Below, piece by piece: positions 1-7,659 of a DNA stretch of 34,378 nucleotides. Every line of letters begins with the position of its first letter. Position 1 is the stretch's first letter. The position numbers and the translations under genes are program-made. The notes beneath the pieces are model-generated. The model was not told the origin of the DNA and did no database searches. It saw only the letters and a list, made by a program, of their open reading frames with translations. Location: NCBI GenBank assembly GCA_030696505.1, contig JAUYSD010000317.1, positions 1 to 34,378 of the forward strand, read 5' to 3'. This DNA is from Sulfuritalea sp. (GTDB lineage: Bacteria > Pseudomonadota > Gammaproteobacteria > Burkholderiales > Rhodocyclaceae).

Positions 1-318
1 GGCCGGCATCTCCTGCTTGACCCAGAGCGACCAGTCGCGCGGCAGAAACTCGGGCGCGACGAAGAACCAGAGGAACATCTGCACCAAAAGCGGTACGTTG
101 CGGAACAGCTCGACCCAGGCATTGCCGAAGCCGACCAGCAGGCGCGAGGGCGTGGTGCGCAGCGCGCCGACCGCGATGCCGATGGCCAGCGCAAGCAGCC
201 AGGCCGTCAGCGACACGGCCAGGGTCCAGCCCAGGCCGGTGATCAGCCAGTCGAGGTAGGTCTCGTCACCCGACTTGACCTGCTCGCGGAAGATGCCCCA
301 GTTCCAGTGGTAGCTCAT
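1..318 (-). CDS. gltJ: Glutamate/aspartate ABC transporter permease (GltJ-type), 3' end outside window
   Basis: Inner-membrane permease of a polar amino-acid importer of the HisM/GltJ family. The ATG at 316-318 opens a frame reading MSYHWNWGIFREQ, a typical GltJ N-terminus. It continues with a hydrophobic span (GLGWTLAVSLTAWLLALAIG) and the ELFRNVPLLVQMF segment characteristic of polar amino-acid permeases. 106 codons are visible and the frame is still open at base 1, so only about the first 40% of a ~245-aa protein is present. It lies 58 bp downstream of gltI on the same strand, the standard gltI-J-K-L order. gltK and gltL would be expected beyond the window. Confidence 0.9.
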   Translation of the reverse strand, partial: MSYHWNWGIFREQVKSGDETYLDWLITGLGWTLAVSLTAWLLALAIGIAVGALRTTPSRLLVGFGNAWVELFRNVPLLVQMFLWFFVAPEFLPRDWSLWVKQEMPA

Positions 319-354
319 GCTGTGCAAGGTCGAAGCGGCGAACGGCGCGGCGGC

Positions 355-376
355 GCCGTAGCGCCAGCGCCAACTC
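355..376 (-). repeat. Dispersed short repeat, copy 1 (gltI-gltJ spacer)
   Basis: On the minus strand the bases directly after the gltI stop read GAGTTGGCGCTGGCG followed by CTACGGC. This is about 22 of 25 identical to the copy at 29290-29314, allowing for one more base on each side. See the repeat finding for all copies. Confidence 0.6.
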
Positions 377-1285
377 TTACTTCTTGTTGAAGCTCTCGGC
401 CGGCGCGTCGCTCGGCGCCTTGATCAGGGCCTTCAGTTGCTCGCTCATGGGAAAGTTCATGCTGACGTTCTTGGGCGGGATCGGCGAGAGGAACCAGCGA
501 GTGTAGAGCTTGTCGAGTTCGCCGCTTTTCATGAGGCCGATGACCGCCGCGTCGACCAGCTTCTTGAATTCTGGATCGTCCTTGCGCAGCATGATCGCGA
601 TCGGCTCGACGTTGAGCACCTCGCCGACGATGGCGTAATCGGCCGGCGACTTCGAGCTGACGATGAGGCCGGCGAGCAGGTTGTCGTCCATGACGAAGGC
701 CACCGCGCGGTCGGTTTCCAGCATCAGGAAGGCGTCGGCGTGGTCCTTGCCATAGACCTCCTTGAAGTCGATGCCCTTGCCCTTCTCGTGGGCGCGCATC
801 AGCTGCACGCTGGTGGTGCCGGTGGTGGTCGCCACCGGCTTGCCGCCGAGCTGGCCAAGACTGGTGATGCCGGAAGATTTTTTCACCGCCATGCGCACGT
901 TGGTGACGAAGGTGGTCGGCGCGAAGGTCACCTGTTTCTGCCGCGCCTCGTTGTTGGTGGTCGAGCCGCATTCGAGGTCGACCGTGCCGTTGGCGACCAG
1001 CGGGATGCGGTTCTGCGAAGTCACCGCCTGGTGCTGCAGCTTGAGCGCCGGCAGCTTGAGCCGGGCCTTGACCGCATCGACGATGCGGTTGCAGACGTCG
1101 ATGTGGTAACCCACCGGCTGCTGCCTGTCGTCGAGGTAGGACAGCGGGTAGGAGGATTCGCGGATGCCCAGCGTGATGCTGCCGCTGTCCTTGATTTTCT
1201 TCAGCGTGCCTGCATCCTGGGCCAGCGCGGGTGCGGCGACGGCGGCGAGGATCAGTGAAACGAGTGCTGCGGCGCGGGCGTTCAT
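377..1285 (-). CDS. gltI: Glutamate/aspartate ABC transporter periplasmic binding protein
   Basis: Periplasmic solute-binding protein of 302 aa that delivers glutamate/aspartate to the GltJK permease. A Sec signal (MNARAAALVSLILAAVAAPALA, cleavage after ALA near residue 22) is followed by the family's opening TLKKIKDSGSITLGIRESSYPLSY. The VANGTVDLECGSTTNNEAR segment is typical of GltI proteins that bind acidic amino acids. The start is supported by a near-perfect Shine-Dalgarno (AAGGAGA) 6-7 nt upstream that sits in the 15-bp gap after the upstream ABC exporter gene. That close spacing suggests read-through from the exporter, unusual for gltI. Confidence 0.93.
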   Translation of the reverse strand: MNARAAALVSLILAAVAAPALAQDAGTLKKIKDSGSITLGIRESSYPLSYLDDRQQPVGYHIDVCNRIVDAVKARLKLPALKLQHQAVTSQNRIPLVANGTVDLECGSTTNNEARQKQVTFAPTTFVTNVRMAVKKSSGITSLGQLGGKPVATTTGTTSVQLMRAHEKGKGIDFKEVYGKDHADAFLMLETDRAVAFVMDDNLLAGLIVSSKSPADYAIVGEVLNVEPIAIMLRKDDPEFKKLVDAAVIGLMKSGELDKLYTRWFLSPIPPKNVSMNFPMSEQLKALIKAPSDAPAESFNKK

Positions 1286-1300
1286 GGCGGTCTCCTTGGA

Positions 1301-3136
1301 TCAGGCTTCGATCAGGTGCTGCTGCTGTTGCAAGGCCCACATCTGGGCATACAAACCGTCGCGTGCGAGCAGCGCGCGGTGGCTGCCGCGTTCGACGATG
1401 CGCCCGGCATCGAGCACCAGGATCTCGTCGGCGTTCATGACTGTAGACAAGCGGTGGGCGATGATCAAGGTGGTGCGGCCGACGGCGACCTGCTCCAGCT
1501 CGGCCTGGATGGCTTTTTCGGTCTTCGAATCGAGCGCCGAGGTGGCCTCGTCGAAAATCAGGATCGGCGGGTTCTTCAGCAGCGCGCGCGCGATGGCGAC
1601 GCGCTGCTTCTCGCCGCCGGACAGCTTGAGGCCGCGTTCGCCGACACGCGTCTGGTAGCCTTCGGGCAGGCGCTCGATGAAGTCGTGGATGTGCGCGGCC
1701 TGGGCCGCCGCGATGACTTCCTCGCGCGGCGCCGCGGGCCGGCCGTACTGGATGTTGTAGAAAATCGTGTCGTTGAACAGCACCGTGTCCTGCGGCACGA
1801 TGCCGATCGCGGCGCGCACCGAGTACTGCTGCAGCGCGCGCAGGTCGGAGCCGTTGATCCTGACCGAGCCCGAGCTGGTGTCGTAGAAGCGGAACAGCAG
1901 CCGCGCCAGGGTGGACTTGCCCGAGCCGCTGTGGCCGACCACGGCCACCGTCCTGCCAGCGCCAACTTTGAAATTCACGTCGAACAGGATCTGCCGGTTG
2001 GACTCGTAGGCGAAGCCGACATTGACGAACTCGATCTCGCAGGGGCCGCTTTCAGCATTGGGGAACAAGGGCCGCGCATCGGGCGCATCCTGGATTTCGC
2101 GGTTCTTGCCAAGCAGGCCGAACATGCGCTCGATGTCGGTCAGCGACTGGCGGATCTCGCGGTAGAGCACGCCGAGGTGGTTGAGCGGCATGTAGAGCTG
2201 GATCAGGAAGGCATTCACCAGCACGATGTCGCCCACCGTCATGTTGCCGGAGGCGACGCCGACCGCGGCGCGCCACATCATCACCGTCACGCCGGCGGCG
2301 ATGAGCAGCGACTGGCCCAGATTGAGCCAGGACAGCGAAATCTGGCTCTTGATCTGCGCCTTCTCCCACTTCTGCATCTGCTCGTCGTAGCGGTCGTGCT
2401 CCCAGCGCTCGTTGTTGAAATACTTGACCGTCTCGAAGTTGATCAGGCTGTCCACGGCGCGCACGTTGGCCGCCGAATCCAGCTCATTGACCTCGCGCCG
2501 CAGCACCGTGCGCCAGTTGGTGACGACTATGGTGAAGCTGACGTAAAGCACCAGCGTGATCAACGTGATCAGCGTGAAATCCTTGTCGTAGCGCGCGGCG
2601 AGTATGCCCAGCACCAGCGCGATCTCGACCAGCGTGGGCAGGATCGAATACAGCGTGTAGCTGATCAGCGAGCCGATCGAGCGCGTGCCGCGTTCGATGT
2701 CGCGCGTCAGGCCCCCGGTCTGGCGGTCCAGGTGGAAGCGCAGCGAGAGCGAATGCAGGTGCTCGAACACCTGCAGCGTGATGGTGCGCACCGCGCGCTG
2801 GGTGACGCGGGCGAAGAAGATCTCGCGCAGCTCGGTGAACAGCACGGTCGAAAAGCGCAGCGCGCCGTAGGTCGCCAGGAGGCCCAACGGCACCAGCAGC
2901 ACGGCCTGCTCCAGCTTGCTGGCGCCGGGCAGGGTGAAGGTGTCGATGATGTCCTTGAACACCAGCGGCACCGCGACGTTGGTCAGCTTGGCCAGCAGCA
3001 GGCAGACCAGCGCGAAGACCACGCGGCCCTTCCATGCCCACAGATAGGGCAGCAGGGTCTTGATCGTGTGCCAGTCGTGGCGGGTCTCGGGAATCGGGCC
3101 CGGCAGGGCCATGGTGGGGGGGGTGCGGCGCATCAT
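1301..3136 (-). CDS. Atm1-type ABC exporter half-transporter (fused permease/ATPase)
   Basis: 611-aa inner-membrane exporter resembling the bacterial Atm1/heavy-metal (HMT) family, which exports glutathione-linked sulfur or metal conjugates. The transmembrane domain occupies roughly 40-330 and contains NFETVKYFNNE (around 233-243), a typical Atm1-family segment. In the ATPase domain, Walker A is GHSGSGKS (401-408), the signature LSGGE (505-509), Walker B ILIFDEA (525-531) and the H-loop His near 561. All catalytic motifs are intact. Substrate is inferred from family only. The first start codon has no clear ribosome-binding site. A second in-frame ATG (codon 9, 3110-3112) lies just after a run of eight C residues, so either could be used. 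Confidence 0.85.
   Translation of the reverse strand: MMRRTPPTMALPGPIPETRHDWHTIKTLLPYLWAWKGRVVFALVCLLLAKLTNVAVPLVFKDIIDTFTLPGASKLEQAVLLVPLGLLATYGALRFSTVLFTELREIFFARVTQRAVRTITLQVFEHLHSLSLRFHLDRQTGGLTRDIERGTRSIGSLISYTLYSILPTLVEIALVLGILAARYDKDFTLITLITLVLYVSFTIVVTNWRTVLRREVNELDSAANVRAVDSLINFETVKYFNNERWEHDRYDEQMQKWEKAQIKSQISLSWLNLGQSLLIAAGVTVMMWRAAVGVASGNMTVGDIVLVNAFLIQLYMPLNHLGVLYREIRQSLTDIERMFGLLGKNREIQDAPDARPLFPNAESGPCEIEFVNVGFAYESNRQILFDVNFKVGAGRTVAVVGHSGSGKSTLARLLFRFYDTSSGSVRINGSDLRALQQYSVRAAIGIVPQDTVLFNDTIFYNIQYGRPAAPREEVIAAAQAAHIHDFIERLPEGYQTRVGERGLKLSGGEKQRVAIARALLKNPPILIFDEATSALDSKTEKAIQAELEQVAVGRTTLIIAHRLSTVMNADEILVLDAGRIVERGSHRALLARDGLYAQMWALQQQQHLIEA
1946..1969 (-). repeat. Dispersed short repeat, copy 2 (inside the ABC exporter gene)
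   Basis: The minus strand reads AAAGTTGGCGCTGGC, then AGGACGGTG, coding KVGAGRTV just before Walker A. The sequence suits the protein family at this position (…GRTVAVVG), so the resemblance to the repeat may be partly coincidental. Confidence 0.35.
3116..3123 (-). repeat. Poly-C tract of 8 between two alternative start codons
   Basis: Eight consecutive C on the coding strand fall in codons 5-8 of the ABC exporter, between ATG at 3134-3136 and ATG at 3110-3112. Slippage would frameshift translation from the first ATG but not from the second. Confidence 0.6.
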
Positions 3137-3180
3137 GCTTTAGATTCTAACAACATGGCGCGGCGCGCCCCGCTTGGCGT

Positions 3181-3489
3181 TCAGGTCGACAGCTTGCGCC
3201 CCAGCCTGTCCTCGACGGCAGCCACCTTGGCCTTGATGCGTCCGCCCGGCCCCGCGCGATAGTCGATCTTGATCTGGGTGCTGATGCGGTCGCAGTCGGT
3301 GCGCATCGCCTCGAAGCAGGCGGTGACGACCGCCATCACCTCGGCCCATTCGCCTTCGATGATGGTGCCCATCGGCGTCAGTTGGTAGGGCAGGCCACTC
3401 TTGTCGATGATGTCGAGCGAGCGCGCGACATAGGGGCTCAGGCTCTCGCCCTTGGCGAAGGGCGACATCGAAAATTCAAGCAGCACCAT
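3181..3489 (-). CDS. MTH1187/YkoF-type thiamine-binding-fold protein (DUF77)
   Basis: 102-aa cytoplasmic protein beginning MVLLEFSMSPFAKGESLSPYVA, the typical opening of the MTH1187 family (DUF77, ferredoxin-like fold). Family members bind thiamine or related small ligands and form tetramers. The GLPYQLTPMGTIIEGEW segment (about 32-48) is the family's most conserved stretch. The ATG at 3487-3489 was chosen over a longer frame because the conserved N-terminus starts there. It overlaps the 3' end of the upstream oxidoreductase by 14 bp, implying translational coupling. The physiological role is unknown. Confidence 0.82.
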   Translation of the reverse strand: MVLLEFSMSPFAKGESLSPYVARSLDIIDKSGLPYQLTPMGTIIEGEWAEVMAVVTACFEAMRTDCDRISTQIKIDYRAGPGGRIKAKVAAVEDRLGRKLST

Positions 3490-4357
3490 GCTCGCCTCCC
3501 TGGGCCCGGCCCGCCAGCGCGTCGATCGCCAGCACCGTGAAGTCGTCGGCACCGTGACCGGCGGCAATCAGCCGGTCCATGCGGTCGGCCACGCAGGGCA
3601 GCACCGCCAGCGGCCGGCCGCCGGCCGTCGCCAGCATCAGGCCGAGGTCCTTGCGCGCCATGGCCAGCTCGAAGCTCGGCGCGAACCTGCCCCTGGCCAT
3701 GTTGGCGCCGCGCGTCGCCACGATCGTATTCAGATCCAGCAGGCCGAACAGCCGGACCGCCGCCTCGCCATCGACGCCGCTGGCCTGGGCCAGGGTCAGC
3801 ACGTCGGCCGTGGCCGCCGACAGGCTGATGATCAATGCGTTGCCGAGAAGCTTGTTCACGGCGGCAAGATCGCTGCGCTCGCCCTGGTATTCGAGGCGCC
3901 CGGTCATTCTCGCCAGCTCGTCTTTGACGCTGTCGAAGACCGCGGCCGGGCCCGCGGCCAGCATCGAGCCTTGCGCTTTGCGCGCCGCGGCCGGGGTCAT
4001 GAACACCGGACAGTGCAGATACTTCAGGCCGGCCGTCGCGAGCCGCTGCGCCCGCTCGGCGGTGAGCGGCGGCAGCGTCGTGCTGTGGTCGATCAGCACC
4101 GCCTCGGCCGAGAATCCGGCGCCTGCCGCGGCAATGACTTCATCCACCACCGCGTCGTCCTTCAACACCAGATGCACCCGCCTCGCCCCGCCCACCGCCT
4201 CGGCCGGCGTCGATGCCACCCGAATGCCAAACCCGGTCAGGGCGCGCGCCTTGTCCGGCGACCGGTTCCAGACCGTGACCGTATCCCCCCGCTGCGCCGC
4301 CGCTTCCGCAAAAGCCGCGCCGAGCAATCCTGTCCCGAGAAATGCAATGTTTGCCAT
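3476..4357 (-). CDS. NAD(P)-dependent 3-hydroxyisobutyrate dehydrogenase-family oxidoreductase
   Basis: 293-aa protein of the beta-hydroxyacid dehydrogenase family. The N-terminus MANIAFLGTGLLG carries the GxGxxG dinucleotide-binding motif (residues 8-13). The NKLLGN segment near 168-173 holds the lysine expected to be catalytic in this family. The usual substrate-loop DAPVSG is replaced by HCPVFMTPAA, so the substrate is not predictable and it may be a reductase of another small carbonyl compound. The ATG at 4355-4357 is preferred over one 12 codons upstream because the Rossmann strand starts there and AGGA lies 8-9 nt upstream. It overlaps the next gene by 14 bp. Confidence 0.8.
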   Translation of the reverse strand: MANIAFLGTGLLGAAFAEAAAQRGDTVTVWNRSPDKARALTGFGIRVASTPAEAVGGARRVHLVLKDDAVVDEVIAAAGAGFSAEAVLIDHSTTLPPLTAERAQRLATAGLKYLHCPVFMTPAAARKAQGSMLAAGPAAVFDSVKDELARMTGRLEYQGERSDLAAVNKLLGNALIISLSAATADVLTLAQASGVDGEAAVRLFGLLDLNTIVATRGANMARGRFAPSFELAMARKDLGLMLATAGGRPLAVLPCVADRMDRLIAAGHGADDFTVLAIDALAGRAQGGEHGAA

Positions 4358-4643
4358 GGCCGTATTCCTGAAGAATTGAGCATCCTGGATCACGCCGAAG
4401 CCCGTCGCGCGACGGGTCTGCGTTGCAGATGATCTTAACCCGGAGCCGGCGGGTCGGCTCGGGGTATCGGTGCGGCGGTCATTGCATCGGATCGGGGAGC
4501 GAGCTCTCCGCGTTTGCCCCGTTCGTCGGGATTGCCGCGCTACGCGCCAACGACTGCATTCCGGAAATCAGCTGAAGTCACGCTTTCGGCCATTCCTGGC
4601 GGTTGCACAGCAAGAAACATCAGTCGGCGGGTGACGTAGTAAT
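4358..4643. other. Divergent intergenic region with a 16-bp palindrome
   Basis: About 286 bp between the oxidoreductase (minus) and the ParD-like gene (plus). A perfect palindrome CCCGTCGCGCGACGGG lies at 4401-4416, 43 bp upstream of the oxidoreductase start, and could be an operator or hairpin. No gene seen. A weak -10-like TAATAT at 4640-4645 overlaps the first possible start codon of the ParD-like gene. Confidence 0.4.
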
Positions 4644-4988
4644 ATGCCACATATAGCCACACGGGAAAGCGCTATCGTGAAATCCGTCCGCATCACCGAC
4701 GAGCTTTATGCCGCCGCCGAGGCGGCCTCCGGGATCATGCACCGCTCGATTGCAATGCAGCTTGAGCACTGGGCCAGCCTTGGCCGGAAGCTCGAGGCGC
4801 AGCACATGAACGACGTGCAGCAACTGGCCGCCGGCGAAGATCTGACGCTGCGCGCTGCGAAGAAACGTTCGCAGCAGGACTTCGCGCGCGCGGTCAAGCG
4901 CGGCGCCCTGGCCAATACGGCAGGAATGTTTTTCTCGAAAGCATTCTTCAAGGAAGTTTCGGTTGATACAGGGCGGCATGTCCTATGA
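4644..4988 (+). CDS. ParD-like antitoxin-family protein
   Basis: Small protein with KSVRITDELYAAAEAAS followed by MHRSIAMQLEHWASLGRKLE, the ribbon-helix-helix signature of the ParD_like family (PF11903-type). Such proteins are DNA-binding antitoxins or autorepressors. It is 114 aa from ATG 4644. A GTG at 4677 starts exactly at the RHH strand (VKSVRITDELY) and has GGGAAAG upstream. If TAATAT at 4640-4645 is the promoter -10, only the GTG would be on the mRNA, giving 103 aa. The stop codon overlaps the next start as ATGA, the coupling typical of toxin-antitoxin pairs. Predicted role: antitoxin and repressor of the adjacent nucleotidyltransferase. Confidence 0.75.
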   Translation: MPHIATRESAIVKSVRITDELYAAAEAASGIMHRSIAMQLEHWASLGRKLEAQHMNDVQQLAAGEDLTLRAAKKRSQQDFARAVKRGALANTAGMFFSKAFFKEVSVDTGRHVL

Positions 4989-5764
4989 AAGAGGCCTGCT
5001 TCTCCGCAAAGGATATCGATGCGCTGCTGTCGAGCATGGGCAAAGGCGACATCCTGGTCGGCGGGCAAGCCCTGGCGTTCTGGACCGGTTACTACGACAT
5101 CCAGTTCAAGCTGCCGGCCACCGTGCCGGCCATCACCATGGATGGCGATATCCTTGGCACCAGGAGTTCTGCTCGCCGTATCGCGTCCGCCATGGGAGGC
5201 CGCGTCACGCCGGCACCGAAAGACTCAATCACTATCCTGGTCGCCCAGGTCACGATCGGGTTGGGCAAGGACAGCTTCCTCAACGTCGACATCATCGACC
5301 GCATCAACGGGCTGACCAACGAGGAAATCCGCAAGCGGGCGCTGCCCGTCGAGCGAGGGCAGCAATCGTTCCGGGTCATGCACCCGCTGGACGTTCTTGT
5401 ATCCAGGGTGCGAAACATCCTCTCGATACCGTCGAAGCAGGATGAAAAAGGGCACCTGCAGTTGCTGCTCAGCGTCCTGGTTGCCCGGCGATTCATAAAA
5501 GACATCGCTCGCAAGGATCAGGTGCTCGCGGTCAAGGCGGCGAACATGGTCTTCAATGAATTCCGCGAACACGGAGGGAAGATCCTCGATCGATGGGGTG
5601 TCGATCTGTTCGACGCCATCCCGCTCGACGATCTTGAGCTTCCTGCGTTCGTCGAGCATCAGCGAAACCGAATGCTTGCCGCTCACGACAAGCTGGTCGC
5701 CGGTGCGCCAGAAACATCAGCGCGGCGCATTCGCACCATTCATAAGCAGACATCCCGCCGTTGA
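4985..5764 (+). CDS. AbiEii-like nucleotidyltransferase-fold protein, candidate toxin
   Basis: 259-aa protein with ILVGGQALAFW (GG at 26-27), then ITMDGDILG (D53, D55) and LNVDIID (D102). This is the GG...DxD...D pattern of the nucleotidyltransferase superfamily. AbiEii/AbiGii-like members commonly show lvGGqA and SkDiDflG at these places. HPLDVLVSRVRNIL (133-146) matches the region that in AbiEii proteins precedes the helical C-terminal half. It is translationally coupled (ATGA) to the ParD-like gene. Superfamily assignment is reasonably firm. The toxin role, presumably NTP-dependent modification of an RNA or protein target, is inferred from gene pairing. It could instead be an orphan modifying enzyme. 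Confidence 0.7.
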   Translation: MKEACFSAKDIDALLSSMGKGDILVGGQALAFWTGYYDIQFKLPATVPAITMDGDILGTRSSARRIASAMGGRVTPAPKDSITILVAQVTIGLGKDSFLNVDIIDRINGLTNEEIRKRALPVERGQQSFRVMHPLDVLVSRVRNILSIPSKQDEKGHLQLLLSVLVARRFIKDIARKDQVLAVKAANMVFNEFREHGGKILDRWGVDLFDAIPLDDLELPAFVEHQRNRMLAAHDKLVAGAPETSARRIRTIHKQTSRR

Positions 5765-5770
5765 GTCGAT

Positions 5771-5785
5771 GCTGGCGCTACGGTG
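5771..5785 (+). repeat. Dispersed short repeat, partial copy 3
   Basis: GCTGGCGCTACGGTG is identical over 15 bp to the copy at 29290-29314. The 5' part of the repeat is missing. It lies 6 bp after the stop of the nucleotidyltransferase gene. Confidence 0.45.
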
Positions 5786-5835
5786 CCCGAGTGCGAGTCG
5801 CCAAAGGTTTTACCGTGCCCGCCGCCCGCGCTGTC

Positions 5836-5841
5836 TATACT
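5836..5841 (+). promoter_or_regulatory. Possible -10 element (TATACT) of the GST gene
   Basis: TATACT ends 7 bp before the GST ATG, with no Shine-Dalgarno between them. If used, the transcript would be leaderless or nearly so. No convincing -35 at 17 bp was found, so this is weak. Confidence 0.3.
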
Positions 5842-5848
5842 TGACGCC

Positions 5849-6535
5849 ATGATCACCGTTCACCACCTTGAAACCTCGCGTTCGCAGCGTGTGCTGTGGC
5901 TGCTCGAAGAACTCGGCCTGGCTTATGAGATCAAGCTCTACCGGCGCAACCCGGTCACCCGGCTGGCGCCGCCGGAGTTGCGCGCGGTGCATCCGCTGGG
6001 CAAGTCGCCGGTGATCACCGACGGCGAGCTGACCATTGCCGAGTCGGGCGCGATCCTTGAGTACCTGGTCGAGCGCTATGGCGACCAGGGCCGCGGCGAC
6101 GTGGCCCATCTGCAGCCTGCCGCCGGGACACCGGAATACCGGCAGTGCCGCTTCTGGATGCATTACGCCGAGGGCTCGCTGATGAACTGGCTGGTGATGA
6201 AGCTGGTGTTCCTCAGCATCCCGAAGCAGCCGATGCCCTTCTTCGTGCGGCCGATCGCGCGCAAGCTTTGCGCCCAGGTTCTGGCGAAGCTGGTCGATCC
6301 GAACGTATCCACGGCGATGAAGTTCATCGAGGAGCATCTGGCGACGCATGCGTGGTTTGCCGGCGAACAAATCACGGTGGCGGATTTCCAGATGAGTTTT
6401 GCCGTCGAGGCCGCGCTGTCGCGCGCCGGCAACGGGCGCTTCCCGCACCTGCAGGCCTACAAGGCCAGGATGGAAGCCCGGCCCGCGTATCAGCGCGCGA
6501 TCGCCAAAGGCGGTCCGGTCGTCATGGCGGCCTGA
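5849..6535 (+). CDS. Glutathione S-transferase family protein
   Basis: 228-aa cytosolic GST. The thioredoxin-fold N-domain begins MITVHHLETSRSQRVLWLLEE, where ETSRSQR carries the serine expected to activate glutathione. HPLGKSPVITDGELTIAESGAI (about 49-70) supplies the cis-Pro (SPV) and the ESG glutathione-binding motif. The C-terminal helical domain includes FAGEQITVADFQMSF (about 170-184), with the N-capping-box pattern of GSTs. The start was set at 5849 because the conserved strand begins there. A longer frame from 5783 adds an unrelated proline-rich tail. Substrate unknown. Confidence 0.88.
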   Translation: MITVHHLETSRSQRVLWLLEELGLAYEIKLYRRNPVTRLAPPELRAVHPLGKSPVITDGELTIAESGAILEYLVERYGDQGRGDVAHLQPAAGTPEYRQCRFWMHYAEGSLMNWLVMKLVFLSIPKQPMPFFVRPIARKLCAQVLAKLVDPNVSTAMKFIEEHLATHAWFAGEQITVADFQMSFAVEAALSRAGNGRFPHLQAYKARMEARPAYQRAIAKGGPVVMAA

Positions 6536-6550
6536 TCCGCCGCCAATCCC

Positions 6551-6583
6551 GCCGGCAGCTTTTTGCCGGCTCCCGTTTTGTTT
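6551..6583 (+). terminator. Rho-independent-like terminator after GST
   Basis: Perfect stem GCCGGCA (6551-6557) / TGCCGGC (6564-6570) with a 6-nt loop GCTTTT, followed by TCCCGTTTTGTTT. It sits 15 bp after the GST stop and just before the next gene's ribosome-binding site. Confidence 0.65.
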
Positions 6584-6600
6584 CATTCAAAGGTCATTGC

Positions 6601-7095
6601 ATGCACCCTATCCACGACGTGGACGTACTCCTCCTGATGGCGACGGCGCTCGCGGCAAAGCGGCGGCCGGCGGAGCTGGTGGAAATCATGGCCGCGGCGC
6701 ACCTGATCCACGGCGCCATCCCGCTCGACGTGGACCTCGCCGCGGCATTCCTGCGCCTGTCCAGCCAGGGCCTGTTGGCCGAGGAGGCGGGCCGCTACGG
6801 GCTGACGCCGGACGCAGCGGCTTTCATGGCCGGCGTGCGCCACAAGCGCAAGGCCGAGCCGGAACAACGCCTGCTCGCGATCAAGGCGGCGCTGGCCGAC
6901 TACACGCCGAGGGGCGGCGGCGCGGCCATCGCGCTGGCGACGGAACAGATCGGCGCCGCGATTCAGGCGCACCGGGCTTTCCTCAAAAGCCCGGGCCGCA
7001 ACATGCTGGTGCCGAAGCCGAAGCCCGCGCTGGACAAGGCCAAGCGCCCCGGCCAGTGGCGCAAGCTCGACGGCGGGCGCGGCGCCAAGCGTTAG
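6601..7095 (+). CDS. Hypothetical protein, alpha-helical, basic C-terminus
   Basis: 164-aa protein, not recognised. Start ATG 6601 has AAAGG about 8 nt upstream. The first ~85 residues (DVLLLMATALAAKRRPAELV… ALADYT) look helical and could form a small winged-helix-like domain: LRLSSQGLLAEEAGRYGLTPDA resembles the recognition/wing portion of such folds. The tail is lysine/arginine-rich (KPKPALDKAKRPGQWRK), consistent with nucleic-acid contact. Its stop overlaps the convergent metallopeptidase gene by 4 bp (TTAG). Confidence 0.6.
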   Translation: MHPIHDVDVLLLMATALAAKRRPAELVEIMAAAHLIHGAIPLDVDLAAAFLRLSSQGLLAEEAGRYGLTPDAAAFMAGVRHKRKAEPEQRLLAIKAALADYTPRGGGAAIALATEQIGAAIQAHRAFLKSPGRNMLVPKPKPALDKAKRPGQWRKLDGGRGAKR

Positions 7096-7649
7096 CCGGT
7101 TTCGGCGGTAGGGGCGGTGGCGGCCGACCATAGCGGACGGCCGGTCGCGTCGAGGTGGCAGAGGTAGGCGCGCAGGTCGAATTCGAGCTGGTGGTAGTCG
7201 GGTTCCATGTGACGGCACAACTGGTAGAAGGCCTTGTCGTGTTCGCCCTGGCGCAGGTGGGCCAGCTCATGCACCACGATCATGCGCAGGAACTCAAGCG
7301 GCATTTCGCGGAACACCGTCGCGATGCGGATTTCGCGCTTGGCCTTGAGCTTCTGGCCCTGCACGCGCGAGATGCGGGTGTGCGTGCCGAGCGCATTGCG
7401 GATCACATGCAGCTTGCTGTCGTAGGCGACCTTGCTCAGTTGCCCGGCGTTGCGCAGATACTCGTCCTTGATCGCTTGCACGAAGCCGTGCAGCGCGCTG
7501 TCGCTGCGCACCGTGTGCGGCAGCGGATACTTGCGCAACAGCCGCGCGGCCAGCAGGTCCCGTTCGATCAGGGTCCGCACTTGCCCGGCCAGTTCGGCGG
7601 GATAGCCGGCAAGATAGTCCGGCGCGGGTTTCGGGCGCACGGGGTTCAC
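7092..7649 (-). CDS. YgjP-like (DUF45/M48-type) zinc metallopeptidase
   Basis: 185-aa protein ending in the YgjP-like metallopeptidase domain. The zinc site is VVHELAHLRQGEHDKAFY, with HExxH at H127-E128-H131 and a further conserved His at 137 (EHDxxFY). The preceding segment (SRVQGQKLKAKREIRIATVF) fits the beta-strands of this family. Cytoplasmic; physiological substrate unknown. Start is a GTG (7647-7649), reading MNPVRPKPAP. No strong ribosome-binding site is visible. The final codon overlaps the convergent neighbour by 4 bp, so the two genes must share a termination zone. Confidence 0.82.
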   Translation of the reverse strand: MNPVRPKPAPDYLAGYPAELAGQVRTLIERDLLAARLLRKYPLPHTVRSDSALHGFVQAIKDEYLRNAGQLSKVAYDSKLHVIRNALGTHTRISRVQGQKLKAKREIRIATVFREMPLEFLRMIVVHELAHLRQGEHDKAFYQLCRHMEPDYHQLEFDLRAYLCHLDATGRPLWSAATAPTAETG

Positions 7650-7659
7650 GGGTTAACGT

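Noticed and set aside
1316-3262. Long open frames antisense to the ABC exporter, and similar ones opposite the oxidoreductase, FadB-like, response-regulator and metK genes
   Set aside because: They mirror high-GC codon bias of the real genes, are rich in Arg/His/Gln, and show no recognisable domain or ribosome-binding site.
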